From positions 404,041 through 468,040 of the forward strand of contig NZ_JACIJF010000003.1 of assembly GCF_014199255.1 (NCBI RefSeq): a DNA stretch of 64,000 bases, written 5' to 3'. A program made the translations under genes and the position numbers. The stretch comes from Sphingomonas xinjiangensis (lineage in GTDB: Bacteria; Pseudomonadota; Alphaproteobacteria; Sphingomonadales; Sphingomonadaceae). Of this stretch, positions 33,993 through 43,921 are shown piece by piece (the first letter of the stretch is position 1; the number at the start of each line of letters is the position of its first letter). The notes beneath the pieces are model-generated. The model was not told the origin of the DNA, ran no database searches, and was given only the letters and a program-made list of their open reading frames with translations.

Positions 33993-36251
33993 TCAGCGCG
34001 CGATGCCGCCTGCGGCGAGCACCGCCAACGTCACCAGTTCGCTGGCGGTCGCGGTCATCGGCGCGATCTGCACGGGCTTTTCCATGCCGATCAGCATCGG
34101 ACCGATCGTGGAATCGCCGCCCAGCTCGCGCAGCAGCTTTGCCGAGATATTCGCCGATTGAAGCCCCGGCATGATCAGCACGTTCGCCGGACCGGACAGC
34201 CGCGCGAACGGATAGTTCGCCAGCTGCTTCGAGTTGAGCGCCACGTCCGCAGACATCTCGCCTTCATATTCGAACTCGGGCTTGCGCTCGTCGAGCAGCT
34301 TAATCGCGCCGCGCACATGCTCGAGCCAGCGGCCCTCGGGATTGCCAAAGGTCGAATAGCTCAGAAATGCGACGCGGGGTTCGTGGCCCATGCGCCGCGC
34401 AACCTGTGCGGTGCCCTCGGCGATCTGCGCCAGCTCCTCGGCGCTCGGGCGCTCGTTCACCGTAGTGTCGGCGATGAACACGGTATGCGACTGGCCGACC
34501 AGCACGTGCATGCCAAAGGCGGTGCGGCCCGGCGCATAGTCGATCACGCGGCGCACCTGGCGCATCGTCTCGGCATAGGTGCGCGTGACGCCGGTCAGCA
34601 TGGCGTCACCCTCCCCCAGCTGGAGCAACAGCGCGCCGAAGATGTTGCGGTCGCGGTTGACCAGCCGTTCGATGTCGCGGCGCAGATAGCCGCGGCGCTG
34701 GAGCCGTTCGTAGAGGAACTCGACCATTCGTGGCACCAGCGGCGAATTGACACTGTTGTGGAGCTCGAAGCCTTCGGGGTCGGCGCCCAGCGCCTTCAAC
34801 CGATCATGCACCGACTCGCGGCCGACCAGCACCGGAATGCCATAGCCGCCTTCCTTGAAGGCGATGGCAGCGCGCAGCACCACTTCTTCCTCGCCCTCGG
34901 CGAAGATCACTCGCTTGGGATGCGCGCGCGCGCCCTCATAGGCCAGACTGAGCACCGAGGTGGTCGGATTCAGGCGTGCGCGCAGCGACTGGCGATACGC
35001 CGCCATGTCGGTGATCGGCTTGGTCGCCACGCCCGAATCCATCGCCGCCTGGGCAACGGCGGCGGGAACGATCTCCATCAGCCGCGGATCGAACGGCGCC
35101 GGGATGATATAATCGGGGCCGAAGCTGTGCTGTGTGCCATAGGCGGCAGCGACTTCCTCTGGCACCTGCTGGCGGGCCAGTTCGGCCAGGGCGCGGGCTG
35201 CGGCGACCTTCATCGCGTCGTTGATCGTCGTCGCGCGCACGTCAAGCGCACCGCGGAAGATGAACGGGAAGCCCAGCACGTTGTTGACTTGGTTTGGATA
35301 ATCCGAGCGGCCGGTGGCGATGATCGCATCCGGGCGCGCTTCCTTGGCCAACGGTGGGCTAATCTCCGGATCGGGATTTGCCATCGCGAACACGATCGGC
35401 CGCGGCGCCATGGTTTTCAGCAACTCGGGCGGCAGCGAGTTGGCCGAGGCCAGGCCGACGAACACATCGGCGCCGTCGATCGCCTCGGCAAAGGTGCGCT
35501 TGTCCGTGGCCACGGCGTGCGCCGACTTCCACTGGTTCATGCTCTCTTCGCGGCCCTGATAGATCACGCCGTTCAGGTCGCACATCAGCAGATGGTCGTG
35601 CGGCAGGCCCATCGCCTTGATCAGTTCCGCGCACGCGATCGCGGCGGCGCCGGCGCCCAGCATCACTACCTTGGTATGCTTGATGTCGCGCCCTGTCAGG
35701 TGCAGCGCGTTGATCAAGCCGGCGGCGGCAATGATCGCGGTGCCATGCTGATCGTCATGGAACACCGGAATGTTCATGCGCTCCCGAAGCGTCTGCTCGA
35801 TCACGAAGCATTCGGGGGACTTGATGTCTTCCAGATTGATGCCGCCAAAGCTCGGCTCCATCAGTTCGACCGCGTCGATGAAGCGGTTCACGTCCTCCGT
35901 CTTCAATTCGATATCGATCGAATCGACATCGGCGAAGCGCTTGAACAGCACCGCCTTGCCTTCCATCACCGGCTTGGACGCGAGCGCGCCGAGATTGCCG
36001 AGGCCCAGAATGGCCGTGCCGTTGGAGATCACCGCGACCAGATTGCCCTTGGCGGTATAGTCATAGGCGAGCGAGGGATCCTCAGCGATGGCGCGCACCG
36101 GCACCGCGACGCCGGGCGAATAGGCGAGCGCCAAGTCGCGCTGAGTCGCCATCGGCTTGGATGCGACGATTTCGATTTTACCGGGCCGCCCTTCCGAATG
36201 GTAGCGCAGTGCCTCGCGCTCGGAAAACTGGACCTTCGATTCCTCAGACAT
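33993..36251 (-). CDS. maeB: NADP-dependent malic enzyme with phosphotransacetylase-like domain
   Basis: 752 residues. The N-terminal malic enzyme (about 1-430) has [47 protein letters not shown] and the NADP site [16 protein letters not shown]. The C-terminal 320 residues form the Pta-like domain, usually inactive and regulatory (acetyl-CoA) in this family. It oxidatively decarboxylates malate to pyruvate and NADPH. Length and domain order match E. coli MaeB. Divergent from mutS. Confidence 0.96.
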   Translation of the reverse strand: MSEESKVQFSEREALRYHSEGRPGKIEIVASKPMATQRDLALAYSPGVAVPVRAIAEDPSLAYDYTAKGNLVAVISNGTAILGLGNLGALASKPVMEGKAVLFKRFADVDSIDIELKTEDVNRFIDAVELMEPSFGGINLEDIKSPECFVIEQTLRERMNIPVFHDDQHGTAIIAAAGLINALHLTGRDIKHTKVVMLGAGAAAIACAELIKAMGLPHDHLLMCDLNGVIYQGREESMNQWKSAHAVATDKRTFAEAIDGADVFVGLASANSLPPELLKTMAPRPIVFAMANPDPEISPPLAKEARPDAIIATGRSDYPNQVNNVLGFPFIFRGALDVRATTINDAMKVAAARALAELARQQVPEEVAAAYGTQHSFGPDYIIPAPFDPRLMEIVPAAVAQAAMDSGVATKPITDMAAYRQSLRARLNPTTSVLSLAYEGARAHPKRVIFAEGEEEVVLRAAIAFKEGGYGIPVLVGRESVHDRLKALGADPEGFELHNSVNSPLVPRMVEFLYERLQRRGYLRRDIERLVNRDRNIFGALLLQLGEGDAMLTGVTRTYAETMRQVRRVIDYAPGRTAFGMHVLVGQSHTVFIADTTVNERPSAEELAQIAEGTAQVARRMGHEPRVAFLSYSTFGNPEGRWLEHVRGAIKLLDERKPEFEYEGEMSADVALNSKQLANYPFARLSGPANVLIMPGLQSANISAKLLRELGGDSTIGPMLIGMEKPVQIAPMTATASELVTLAVLAAGGIAR

Positions 36252-36407
36252 TCAACTCTCCTGGTCTCCTTCCTTTAGGGTGACGGTTCCGTAGCTGCAA
36301 TCGGGCGATGCCCTTCACCGGGAAACGAATTGTTGCCCGCCGAGTCGTCCCCAGGAAAGCGGCAGCCGGGTGTTGATCGGCGCGGCGCATCGGCTACCGA
36401 ACACTGC

Positions 36408-39008
36408 ATGTCTTCCGCTGCCCCCACGCCGATGATGACGCAGTATCTCGCCTTGAAGGCCGAGGCCGAGGACTGCCTCCTGTTTTACCGCATGGGCGAC
36501 TTCTTCGAGCTGTTCTTCGACGATGCCAAGGTGGCCAGCGCCTGCCTCGATATTGCATTGACCGCGCGAGGTGAGCACGAGGGCGAGCGCATCCCGATGT
36601 GCGGCGTGCCGGTGCATGCGATGGAGGGCTACCTCGCGCGGTTGATCAAGGCCGGCCACCGCGTCGCCATCGCCGAACAGACCGAAACGCCCGAACAAGC
36701 CAAGAAGCGCGCCGGATCGAAAGCGCTGGTCGCGCGCGACATCGTCCGGGTGGTGACCGCCGGCACGCTTACCGAGGAAACCCTGCTCGACAGCCGCTCG
36801 GTGAATTGGTGCGCCGCGATCGGCGAGGCGGGCGGCAGCGTTGCCATTGCTTGTGCCGACATCTCCACCGGGCGCTTCGAGATCATCGAAACGGATTCCG
36901 AGCGCGTCTCGGCCGAGATCGCCCGCCTCTCGCCCGCGGAAACCATTGCCTGCGATGCTTCGGCCTTCGACGCACTCGCGACCGTGCTGCGCCCGCGCCA
37001 AGGCTTCGACAGCGCCGGCGGTGAGGAACGGCTGAAGTCGCTGTTCGGCGTTGCCACCCTGGACGGTTTCGGCAGCTTCTCGCGCGCGGCGCTGGCCGCG
37101 GCAGGCGGGCTGGTCGCCTATCTTGATCACACTGCCAAGGGCTCGCTCCCCTTCCTGCGCCCGCCGCGACTGAGCCGGACCGAGGCGTTCATGGCGATCG
37201 ACGCAGCGACGCGTGAGAGTCTGGAACTGTGTGTCAGCCAGGCCGGCGTGCGTAAGGGCAGCCTGCTCGACAGCGTCGATCGCACGGTAACCGGTGCAGG
37301 TGCGCGGTTGCTGGGACAGGATATCGCGACGCCGCTGATGGACCGCGCTGCAATCGATGCGCGGCTCGACCTGGTTCAACGCTTCCACGAAGATGCTGGC
37401 GTGCGCGACATGGTGCGCGGCGCCTTGCGTGCATTGCCTGACATTGGCCGCGCGCTGGGCCGGCTCGCTGCTGGACGAGGGTCGCCGCGCGACCTTGGCC
37501 AGCTCCGCGACGGACTCGACGGCGCGTGGCGGCTGGGCGAGCGGCTCGCCGCGCTGAAGGATGTGCCCGCGCTGCTCGGCCGGCTGATCCCGCAGCTGCG
37601 TGGGCACGGCGCGCTTATCGACCTGCTGTCGCGCGCGCTGGTGCCCGAGCCGCCGGTGGACGCCGCGCATGGTGGATACATCACGGAGCGCTATGACGCC
37701 GCGCTCGATGATCTGCGTGATGCGGGCGCCGGCGGGCGGCGCGCAATTGCCGCGCTGGAGGCCCACTATCGCAGGCGGACCGGCATCGGCGCGCTCAAGA
37801 TTCGCCACAACGGCGTGCTTGGCTATCATATCGAAGTCCCCGCGCGCGCCGCCGACGCGCTGATGGCGCCCGACAGCGGCTTCACGCATCGCCAGACGCT
37901 GGCAGGCGTGGTCCGCTTCAACGCCCCGGAACTGCACGAGGTAGCGGTAAAAGTGACTCAGGCCGGCGCCCATGCGCTCGCCGCCGAAGCCGCGCATCTC
38001 GAGGATCTTACCACCAAAGCACTAGACCGCCGCGAGGCCATCGCCGCGACCGCCGACGCGCTCGCCCGCATCGACGTCGTCGCCGGGCTCGCCGAACGCG
38101 CGGCGGAGAGCAACTGGGCCCGCCCCGCTTTGGTCGAGCATAGCTGCTTCGACGTGGAGGGCGGTCGCCATCCCGTGGTCGAAGACGCCGTGGCACGCTC
38201 CGGCGGCCGCTTCGTCGCCAACGACTGCAAGCTGTCGGAAAGCTCGCGGCTATGGCTCGTCACCGGCCCCAACATGGGCGGCAAATCAACCTTTCTGCGC
38301 CAGAACGCGCTGCTCGCCGTGCTCGCCCAGGCCGGCAGCTATGTACCCGCCACCAGTGCGACATTGGGCCTGGTCGACCGGCTGTTCAGCCGCGTCGGCG
38401 CGTCGGACAATCTCGCGCGCGGGCGCTCGACCTTCATGGTCGAGATGGTCGAGACGGCCGCCATCCTCGCTCAGGCCACGCCGCGCAGCTTCGTGATCCT
38501 TGATGAGGTCGGGCGCGGAACGTCGACCTATGACGGCCTAGCCATCGCCTGGTCGGTGGTGGAAGCGATCCATGAGGAGAATCGCTGCCGCTGCCTGTTC
38601 GCCACGCACTATCACGAACTGACTCGCCTAGCCGAGCGCTGCGACGCTTTGAGCCTCCACCATGTCCGCGCGCGCGAGTGGAAGGGGAACCTCGTCCTCC
38701 TTCACGAACTTGCCGACGGTCCCGCCGACCGCAGCTATGGCATCGCTGTCGCGCGCCTCGCGGGCATGCCGCCCAGCGCGATCAAACGGGCCAAGGCTGT
38801 GCTCGAGAAGCTGGAAGCAGGCCGCGAGAAGACCGGCGGACTCGCAGCGGGGCTAGACGACTTGCCCCTCTTCGCCGCCATGGCGCAGCAGGAGGAAGCA
38901 CAGGTAGACGCACTGCGCAGCGAACTGGGCGCGCTCGACCTCGATGCGCTCAGCCCGCGCGAGGCGCTTGAAGTACTCTACCGGCTAAAGGCGTTGGCCG
39001 GCGACTGA
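36408..39008 (+). CDS. mutS: DNA mismatch repair protein MutS
   Basis: 866 residues. The mismatch-binding motif is seen as [12 protein letters not shown] near residue 27, followed by connector, lever and clamp domains. The ATPase carries Walker [10 protein letters not shown] (residues 619-627) and [16 protein letters not shown]. The start is the ATG of [17 protein letters not shown]; the upstream ATG at 36330 adds an unconserved stretch. The second ATG pair (MMTQYL) is an alternative. It converges with an esterase gene 5 bp away. Confidence 0.96.
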   Translation: MSSAAPTPMMTQYLALKAEAEDCLLFYRMGDFFELFFDDAKVASACLDIALTARGEHEGERIPMCGVPVHAMEGYLARLIKAGHRVAIAEQTETPEQAKKRAGSKALVARDIVRVVTAGTLTEETLLDSRSVNWCAAIGEAGGSVAIACADISTGRFEIIETDSERVSAEIARLSPAETIACDASAFDALATVLRPRQGFDSAGGEERLKSLFGVATLDGFGSFSRAALAAAGGLVAYLDHTAKGSLPFLRPPRLSRTEAFMAIDAATRESLELCVSQAGVRKGSLLDSVDRTVTGAGARLLGQDIATPLMDRAAIDARLDLVQRFHEDAGVRDMVRGALRALPDIGRALGRLAAGRGSPRDLGQLRDGLDGAWRLGERLAALKDVPALLGRLIPQLRGHGALIDLLSRALVPEPPVDAAHGGYITERYDAALDDLRDAGAGGRRAIAALEAHYRRRTGIGALKIRHNGVLGYHIEVPARAADALMAPDSGFTHRQTLAGVVRFNAPELHEVAVKVTQAGAHALAAEAAHLEDLTTKALDRREAIAATADALARIDVVAGLAERAAESNWARPALVEHSCFDVEGGRHPVVEDAVARSGGRFVANDCKLSESSRLWLVTGPNMGGKSTFLRQNALLAVLAQAGSYVPATSATLGLVDRLFSRVGASDNLARGRSTFMVEMVETAAILAQATPRSFVILDEVGRGTSTYDGLAIAWSVVEAIHEENRCRCLFATHYHELTRLAERCDALSLHHVRAREWKGNLVLLHELADGPADRSYGIAVARLAGMPPSAIKRAKAVLEKLEAGREKTGGLAAGLDDLPLFAAMAQQEEAQVDALRSELGALDLDALSPREALEVLYRLKALAGD

Positions 39009-39013
39009 GCCGC

Positions 39014-39985
39014 TCAGCCGCGGAACACGCCCTTGCGTGCGCCATAGGCATGGAACAGCCCGGGCCACGCCGATCCGGGCAACTCCTTCGGCAAGCGCAC
39101 GCCAAAGCCATGCCCGCCTTCGTCGAACAGGTGCATCTCCCCCTTGCGCCCGGCCTTCAGCGCCGCATCGTAGAGCGCCAGGCTGTTTGCCACGGGCACC
39201 ACGTCATCATCGACGGCATGCACCAGGAACAGTGGTGGCGTGTCCGCCCCCACCCGCTGCTCGACCGACGCGTGGCGCAGCGCCTCACGCGTGGCGTTCG
39301 GTCCCAGCAGATTGTCCCGCGAACCGGCATGCGTGATCGCTGCATCCAGGTTGATCACTGGGTAGACCAGCCCGGCGAGATCAGGTCGCGCCGGCAGTTG
39401 GTCCGCGGGGTCGACCGGCGCATATACCGCCTCGCCATGTCGCGTCGCCAGCGATCCGGCCAGATGGCCGCCCGCCGAGAACCCCAGCACGGCGACGCGC
39501 TCGGGATCGACGCCAAACCGCGCCGCCTGCTGGCGGATTACCCGCATGGCCCGCTGCGCGTCCTGCAGTGGCACCAGTTCGCGCTTTTCCCACCCCTCGC
39601 CCGGCAAGCGATAGAGCAGGATGAAGGCCGTGACGCCGCGCGCATTCAGCCACGCCGCCTGCTCAACGCCCTCATTGTCATAGGCCAGAAAACCATAGCC
39701 GCCCCCCGGCACCAGTAGCGCCGCGCTGCCGTTCGGCCGGCGCGGCCGCCGCACCACCACCGCCGGCTCGTCGATGCCCGTAACCCAGCGGTCGCTATGG
39801 CCCGGACGCTTCGACTGGTCGGCCGCTTTCCGCATGATGGCGGCCCCGCGATATCCGGGCGGTCGGCCGGGCCACAGCCGCACCACTTCGTCGCCAACAC
39901 CAAGCTGCGCCGTCGCTCCTGGTCCCGCGGCCCCGCCCAACAGCGCCACGCCGCCTCCCAACACTGCGCGTCTCGTCGGCATCAT
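39014..39985 (-). CDS. Secreted alpha/beta-hydrolase (acetyl-xylan esterase-like)
   Basis: 323 residues with an N-terminal twin-Arg-like signal (MMPTRRAVLGGGVALLGGAAG). The hydrolase has LLVPGGGYGFLAYDNEG as oxyanion region, the nucleophile Ser in GFSAGGHLAG, Asp in DDDVVP and His in EGGHGFG. It resembles secreted esterases that remove acyl groups from plant polysaccharides. The longer frame to 40042 overlaps a terminator hairpin and is rejected. An intrinsic terminator ends 34 bp before its start, so expression may depend on read-through or on a promoter in that short gap. Confidence 0.83.
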   Translation of the reverse strand: MMPTRRAVLGGGVALLGGAAGPGATAQLGVGDEVVRLWPGRPPGYRGAAIMRKAADQSKRPGHSDRWVTGIDEPAVVVRRPRRPNGSAALLVPGGGYGFLAYDNEGVEQAAWLNARGVTAFILLYRLPGEGWEKRELVPLQDAQRAMRVIRQQAARFGVDPERVAVLGFSAGGHLAGSLATRHGEAVYAPVDPADQLPARPDLAGLVYPVINLDAAITHAGSRDNLLGPNATREALRHASVEQRVGADTPPLFLVHAVDDDVVPVANSLALYDAALKAGRKGEMHLFDEGGHGFGVRLPKELPGSAWPGLFHAYGARKGVFRG

Positions 39986-40018
39986 CGCGCTGCATCCTCT
40001 CAGGATTGTCACAAGCCC

Positions 40019-40063
40019 AAAATGAAAGAGGCCGCCGAGCACCCGTCAGGGCACCCGGCGACC
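40019..40063 (-). terminator. Strong intrinsic terminator of the small-RNA locus
   Basis: On the minus strand a 15-bp stem (GGTCGCCGGGTGCCC with GGGTGCTCGGCGGCC, including four G-U pairs, loop TGAC; 40030-40063) is followed by TCTTTCATTTT (40019-40029). It ends just upstream of the esterase gene. Confidence 0.85.
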
Positions 40064-40159
40064 TCCGACATGGTCAGCGGCCGGAGTGTTCCAGCCCGGG
40101 AGACCATGCGGGCCGCGTTGCCGGCGTTGCGGAAGGCATCTGCCCGTCCGCACCCGGCG

Positions 40160-40216
40160 TTAGCGGCGCGTCTCCCGAACGAACTGAACCGACCTCACTG
40201 CTGAACCATGAGACAT
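40160..40216 (-). CDS. 18-residue mini-ORF behind a near-perfect anti-16S Shine-Dalgarno
   Basis: ATG at 40216 reads MSHGSAVRSVQFVRETRR then TAA. Upstream, GAAAGGAGGTGATCC is fully complementary to the last 15 bases of alphaproteobacterial 16S rRNA, with GGAGG 7 bp from the ATG. The peptide has a basic end and no known domain. Such a site should bind 30S subunits very tightly, so translation (or ribosome stalling) may be the regulatory event for the downstream hairpins and terminator. Confidence 0.5.
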   Translation of the reverse strand: MSHGSAVRSVQFVRETRR

Positions 40217-40357
40217 CGGATCACCTCCTTTCGCTAGTTGAAGAGCCTGTGCCTTTCGACACGCTGCGAATGTGAATCACGGCGCGTTTCAGAACAAGCC
40301 TTGTTTTGCATTTCTTTCTGCGCAACTCTGGAGTTCTGGGCCAAATGGATCGCTGCC

Positions 40358-40903
40358 TTAGCGCCGGCAATCCTCCGCCACGCGAAGAATCTCCGGCCAG
40401 GCCGGCACCACCAGCGGCGGCTGCCCGGCCATTTCCACGATGAAGCGCCCGCGGCTGAAGCCCATCGCGTCAATCAATCCGTCGCGCGCGCCAAGGCTGG
40501 CGGACAGTTGTCCATCGCCACCGGGGACAAGCTGCACTGCGCGCACGGTTGAACTGGTCCGGATCGTCGCCGACGCGGCCCCTGTCCCCGCGCCTGCGCG
40601 TGACAACAGCACCCCGCCCGCGCTGGAATTGCAGCGCAGCGTAAGCACCGGCGCCGCGCCCAACCGACCAAACGCTGCGACGCTGCCCGCCCCCTCGCGC
40701 CGATAGGTCCAGGTGCCGGGCGTCAACGCCCAGTCCCGCCAATCAGCCGACGGGGCCGGACGCGACGCCGGGGGCGGCGGGGCTGCGGGCGTGGGGACCG
40801 GAATCGGCGGCGCGGCGCGCGGGGCGGGCTCGCTCGGGGCGACGCAGCCCGCCAGCGCGAGCAGCGCAACGAAGGTCAGGCTTTGCACAAGAACAGGACG
40901 CAT
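40358..40903 (-). CDS. Lipoprotein with Pro-rich linker
   Basis: 181 residues: signal with lipobox LAGC (Cys20), a Pro/Ala-rich linker of about 30 residues (PAPRAAPPIPVPTPAAPPPP), then a globular domain starting at WRDWALTPGTWTYRREG with a conserved-looking Cys pair (TLRCN, AEDCRR). No family is recognised with confidence. Probably outer-membrane anchored. The candidate structured RNA lies just downstream on the same strand. Confidence 0.75.
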   Translation of the reverse strand: MRPVLVQSLTFVALLALAGCVAPSEPAPRAAPPIPVPTPAAPPPPASRPAPSADWRDWALTPGTWTYRREGAGSVAAFGRLGAAPVLTLRCNSSAGGVLLSRAGAGTGAASATIRTSSTVRAVQLVPGGDGQLSASLGARDGLIDAMGFSRGRFIVEMAGQPPLVVPAWPEILRVAEDCRR

Positions 40904-40942
40904 GCCCCGCTTATGCGGTAAGCACGCGCAGGCCTCAACCGT

Positions 40943-41365
40943 TCACGCGGCGCACCGTGTCATCACTCGGTCGGCGTGCGGATACAGCTGAGCTTCCTCC
41001 ATCGCCCCGCGCGCGGCGACGCACGACAGCACGGCTCGTGTGGCCACACCGAAATCTCCCCATTCGCGGTTGATCCGGTCCACCGGCCAATCAAGTACAT
41101 AGGTGCGAAACCATTCGACGAGCACACCATGTTCCTGGCGGCAGCGCAGCGCGAGCACGGTCGCGACCGCGTCGCCGGAGTAGAGCAGCGGATCGTAGAC
41201 GCAGCGGTCCTCGCGCTCGCAATGATCGCTCAGCACCCGCATCACGCGCCAGCGTAATCCCGCCACACTGGCGCTATCGGGCAATTGCGCCGTGACCACG
41301 CGCGACAATTCGGCGGCCAGCGCTTCCAACTCCCGATGTTCCGCGCAAAGCTCGTCGATCAGCAT
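40943..41365 (-). CDS. Hemerythrin-like domain protein
   Basis: A 140-residue all-helical protein with the His/Glu pattern of a hemerythrin HHE domain: MLIDELCAEHRELEALAAEL, SDHCEREDRCVYDPLL, RQEHGVLVEW and EEAQLYPHADRVM. Such proteins bind a di-iron centre and are used for oxygen, NO or metal sensing. The start is MLIDEL; the longer frame to 41512 adds an unconserved basic stretch. Confidence 0.75.
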   Translation of the reverse strand: MLIDELCAEHRELEALAAELSRVVTAQLPDSASVAGLRWRVMRVLSDHCEREDRCVYDPLLYSGDAVATVLALRCRQEHGVLVEWFRTYVLDWPVDRINREWGDFGVATRAVLSCVAARGAMEEAQLYPHADRVMTRCAA

Positions 41366-41614
41366 GCCTGCCCCCTTCGCTCGCGATCTAGAGATTGTCG
41401 GATCGATTCGGGAGTAAGTAGAATCCGTAGCGCCTTCAAGAACATACCCGCGCCTGGCCGCGTCGCGCGAGAAACGGCGAAACGCCACGCCGACACGTCC
41501 AGTTCGGCTCAACCCACGGCTTCCGGCGGCTGCTTTAAAAGCCGCGCGGCTTCGGGGTAAGAACGCCGAGGCGTTATACCCGGCCCTTTCGGCGCACTCT
41601 CGCCGTTGCCGTGA

Positions 41615-42082
41615 TCAGCTGCGGATCTGCACCACTGCGTCGATCTCCACCGCTGCGCCCAATGGCAGCACCGGCACGCCCACGGCGCTACGGGCATGGC
41701 GCCCGGCATCACCGAACAGCGCCTGCATCAGTTCCGAAGCGCCGTTAGCCACCTTGGGCTGATCGGTGAAGCCCGCCGCCGAGTTAACGAACACTCCAAG
41801 CTTCACTATTCGCTCGACGCGCGACAGATCGCCGCCGAGCGCCTTCTTGATCTGCGTGACGACCATCAGGCCACAGCGCTGCGCCGCTTCCTGGCCAAAG
41901 GTCAGATCGCGATCCTCGCCCAGCCGGCCGGTCATCAGTTCGCCGTCCTTGAACGGCAACTGCCCGGACAGATGCAGCATGCCGCCCGCCTCCACGGCAG
42001 GAACATAGGCCGCGACTGGCGCGGCCGCTTCGGGAAGAGAAAGGCCGAGTTCGGCCAGCTTTGCGTCGATGACAGCAGTCAT
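41615..42082 (-). CDS. RidA family protein (YjgF/YER057c/UK114)
   Basis: 155 residues of the RidA-like fold (MLHLSGQLPFKDGELMTGRLGE, VTQIKKALGGDLSRVERIVKLGVFVNS, VGVPVLPLGAAVEIDAVVQI). Canonical RidA deaminates reactive enamine/imine intermediates; this longer version lacks the canonical IPWS-type ending with the substrate Arg and belongs to a divergent subgroup, so the activity is uncertain. It overlaps the HAD gene by 4 bp and is in a minus-strand run DUF3572-HAD-RidA. Confidence 0.85.
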   Translation of the reverse strand: MTAVIDAKLAELGLSLPEAAAPVAAYVPAVEAGGMLHLSGQLPFKDGELMTGRLGEDRDLTFGQEAAQRCGLMVVTQIKKALGGDLSRVERIVKLGVFVNSAAGFTDQPKVANGASELMQALFGDAGRHARSAVGVPVLPLGAAVEIDAVVQIRS

Positions 42083-42726
42083 GCCGACGCTGAACCACCA
42101 GACGCGGCGGCGGTCAAGCCTTGCGCGAAGCGCGCTTCAATCCACCCTTGCGCCTCCTTCCAGTCGTCGATGCGGGCATGGGCGTGCGGCGCAGGTGCGA
42201 TGTGCGGCGCCATGTCGGGCTCGGACACCATGTGTAGGCGGTGGACCTGCGGCACGGTGCGTGCGACCGATTCGTGATGCTGGGGCAGATCGTCGACGAA
42301 CACCGTTACGGGATTGCCGAACTCGGCCACCAGCCGCGCCACTGCCGGCCCCTTAGGTCCCTGATTGCACTCGACCCGATAGGCGATGTCATGCTCGTCC
42401 AACTGGGCAATGCGATGGGGGCGGCAATGGTCGCGCAAGTTGGTCAGTACGACGATGTCCGCCCGCTCGGCAATGGCGGCCAGGGCCCCGCGGGCGTGCG
42501 GCACCAGCGTCTGCCGGGCCATCTCGTCAGGAAAGAAGCCATCGAGCAACTCCCACATGCGCGGGGCCTCAACGATGCTGTCATCGGCGCGGCGGCGCAT
42601 CGCATTCTCGAATCCACCCAGGGCCAGCGACAATTCGATGTCGTGCGCTTCGTCCAGCCAAGTGCCAAAATGGCGGACCATATGGAGCAGCACTTCGTCG
42701 CAATCGGTGATCAACAGGGGCTTCAT
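42079..42726 (-). CDS. HAD-superfamily hydrolase-like protein
   Basis: 215 residues with a HAD motif I (ITDCDEVLL, Asp8 and Asp10), motif II in VVLTNLRD, Lys in NQGPKGPAVA and motif IV in VFVDDLPQH. Likely a phosphatase of unknown substrate. It overlaps both neighbours by 4 bp (DUF3572 upstream, RidA downstream), so the three are translated as a unit. Confidence 0.82.
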   Translation of the reverse strand: MKPLLITDCDEVLLHMVRHFGTWLDEAHDIELSLALGGFENAMRRRADDSIVEAPRMWELLDGFFPDEMARQTLVPHARGALAAIAERADIVVLTNLRDHCRPHRIAQLDEHDIAYRVECNQGPKGPAVARLVAEFGNPVTVFVDDLPQHHESVARTVPQVHRLHMVSEPDMAPHIAPAPHAHARIDDWKEAQGWIEARFAQGLTAAASGGSASA

Positions 42727-42989
42727 GCACGCTCCAGCATCGCGCGTGCGGCGACGAGTTCGGCGGGGGTGCTGCCGATCTCGACGGCACAGGCGATCAG
42801 ATCGGGCTCATGCGCTTCCAGGAAGCCGAGCGCGGCGGCGAGCAGCGCAGGATCGCCAATCCGGGCGCGCAGCTCCTCGGGCGTAAGACCGGTCAGGTCG
42901 AGCAAGCGATTCGCACGCCCCGAATCGCCCAGCGTCCACACCAGCGCCTGCAACGCCAACGCATCGGCATTTGTCTCAGCGGGCACCAT
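42723..42989 (-). CDS. DUF3572 family protein
   Basis: An 88-residue small helical protein (DALALQALVWTLGDSGRANRLLDLTGLTPEELRARIGDPALLAAALGFL) that fits the alphaproteobacterial DUF3572 family. It has no known activity. As commonly seen in alphaproteobacteria, it is divergent from a DivK-like response regulator, here 37 bp away. Confidence 0.85.
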   Translation of the reverse strand: MVPAETNADALALQALVWTLGDSGRANRLLDLTGLTPEELRARIGDPALLAAALGFLEAHEPDLIACAVEIGSTPAELVAARAMLERA

Positions 42990-43026
42990 CGCCTAACAGG
43001 TCCTTGTAATCATTACGGGTGCTGGC

Positions 43027-43440
43027 GTGGCAAAAAGGGTGCTCGTTGTCGAGGACAACGAACTCAATCTGAAACTGTTCTGCGATCTGCTGCGGGCGCA
43101 TCGCTTCGCGGTGGAGCCGGTGAAGGACGGGCGCGAGGCCGTGGCCAAGACACGCGAATTCAACCCCGACCTAGTCGTCATGGACATCCAGATGCCGCAC
43201 GTAACCGGATTGGAGCTGATTCGCGAGATGAAGCGAGACACCGAACTGCACACGATCCCGATCATGGCGGTGACCGCTTATGCCGGGCGCGAGGACGAGG
43301 AACGCATTCGCGCCGCCGGCGCGAATGCCTACGTGTCCAAGCCAATTTCGCTGGCGCGCTTCATGGAGGAAGTACGCGCGCTGGTGCCGGGCAGCACCGA
43401 AGAGCTGGAGGAAGAGGAAGCAGACGATACGGGGGAATAA
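43027..43440 (+). CDS. divK: Single-domain response regulator, DivK-like
   Basis: A 137-residue CheY-like receiver without an output domain. Acidic pocket residues (VVEDNE), the phospho-acceptor Asp53 (VVMDIQMP), Thr in AVTAYAG and Lys in YVSKPIS are all present; MPHVTGLELIREMKRD is DivK-like. The C-terminus carries an acidic Glu/Asp tail not needed for the fold. DivK controls the cell cycle through PleC/DivJ/DivL and CtrA in alphaproteobacteria. The start is GTG. Divergent from DUF3572 and close to rpmG, as around divK in relatives, but no pleD is adjacent. Confidence 0.88.
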   Translation: MAKRVLVVEDNELNLKLFCDLLRAHRFAVEPVKDGREAVAKTREFNPDLVVMDIQMPHVTGLELIREMKRDTELHTIPIMAVTAYAGREDEERIRAAGANAYVSKPISLARFMEEVRALVPGSTEELEEEEADDTGE

Positions 43441-43455
43441 GTCCCCCGCAGGCAC

Positions 43456-43623
43456 TTACTTGATCTTGGCTTCCTTGAACTCGACGTGCTTGCGCACGAC
43501 CGGGTCATACTTGCGGAAGTTCAGCTTCTCGGTCTGCGTGCGCGGATTCTTCTTGGTAACGTAGAAGAAACCCGTGTCCGCCGAGCTGACGAGCTTGATC
43601 TTGACAGTGGTCGGCTTGGCCAT
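43456..43623 (-). CDS. rpmG: 50S ribosomal protein L33
   Basis: 55 residues ([34 protein letters not shown]) matching bacterial L33 of the Cys-free type, so it is the zinc-independent form. The longer frame to 43743 is rejected. It converges with divK. Confidence 0.97.
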   Translation of the reverse strand: MAKPTTVKIKLVSSADTGFFYVTKKNPRTQTEKLNFRKYDPVVRKHVEFKEAKIK

Positions 43624-43771
43624 GACCCGAAACCCTTGATTGCAAAAATGGAAAAGCGGCGCGCGTCTGCGCACCGCTGACAGGTGCGGGCGGATGCGCC
43701 ACTCCGCCGCGAAAGTCAAGGCTAAGGCGCAGCGGGCGGCCAATGCTCTCTCCGCGCGCGCAGGCCTGAAA

Positions 43772-43856
43772 GCCGTCTCCCGCTGTGGGAGAGGGCTGGG
43801 CGAGGGTGAGCAGCCCTACACGAGTCGCTTCAATCCACTCCCGAGGGAAAGGGCTA
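43772..43856. repeat. Degenerate palindromic repeat after rpmG
   Basis: TCTCCC/GGGAGA (about 43776-43792) gives a hairpin, followed by GGGCTGGGCGAGGGTGAGCAGCCC and, further on, CACTCCCGAGGGAAAGGG, the same C/T-rich and G/A-rich vocabulary as the other repeats but less complete. It lies in the region between divergent genes rpmG and the GDT1-like gene. Confidence 0.55.
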
Positions 43857-43921
43857 GACACGCCATCCAGCTGCGACCGCCCCCGCTATCCTCCCGCCCC
43901 TGTATGCTCTAGCACCCACGC

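Larger units (their letters stand above)
40019..40232 (-). ncRNA. Candidate structured RNA with embedded mini-ORF and extreme Shine-Dalgarno
   Basis: A minus-strand stretch of about 210 bp that folds throughout. It holds 15 bases exactly complementary to the 16S rRNA 3' end (40218-40232), an 18-codon ORF, a bulged hairpin (GCCGG and TGCGGA arms pairing with TCCGCA and GCCGGC), a second stem (CATGGTC with GACCATG, about 40073-40114), and the terminator. No Rfam family was recognised by eye. It could be an independent sRNA, the 3' UTR of the lipoprotein gene at 40358, or an attenuating leader for the esterase gene. The 5' end is not defined; the transcript may start further right. Confidence 0.5.

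Noticed and set aside
33867..36278. 803-codon plus-strand open frame opposite maeB
   Set aside because: Antisense shadow of a clear malic enzyme; His/Arg/Gln-rich, no domain, typical of GC-rich third-position bias.
40218..40232. 16S rRNA fragment (GGATCACCTCCTTTC on the plus strand)
   Set aside because: Only 15 bases match the 3' end of 16S; flanks do not resemble rRNA. It reads better as a Shine-Dalgarno on the minus strand.
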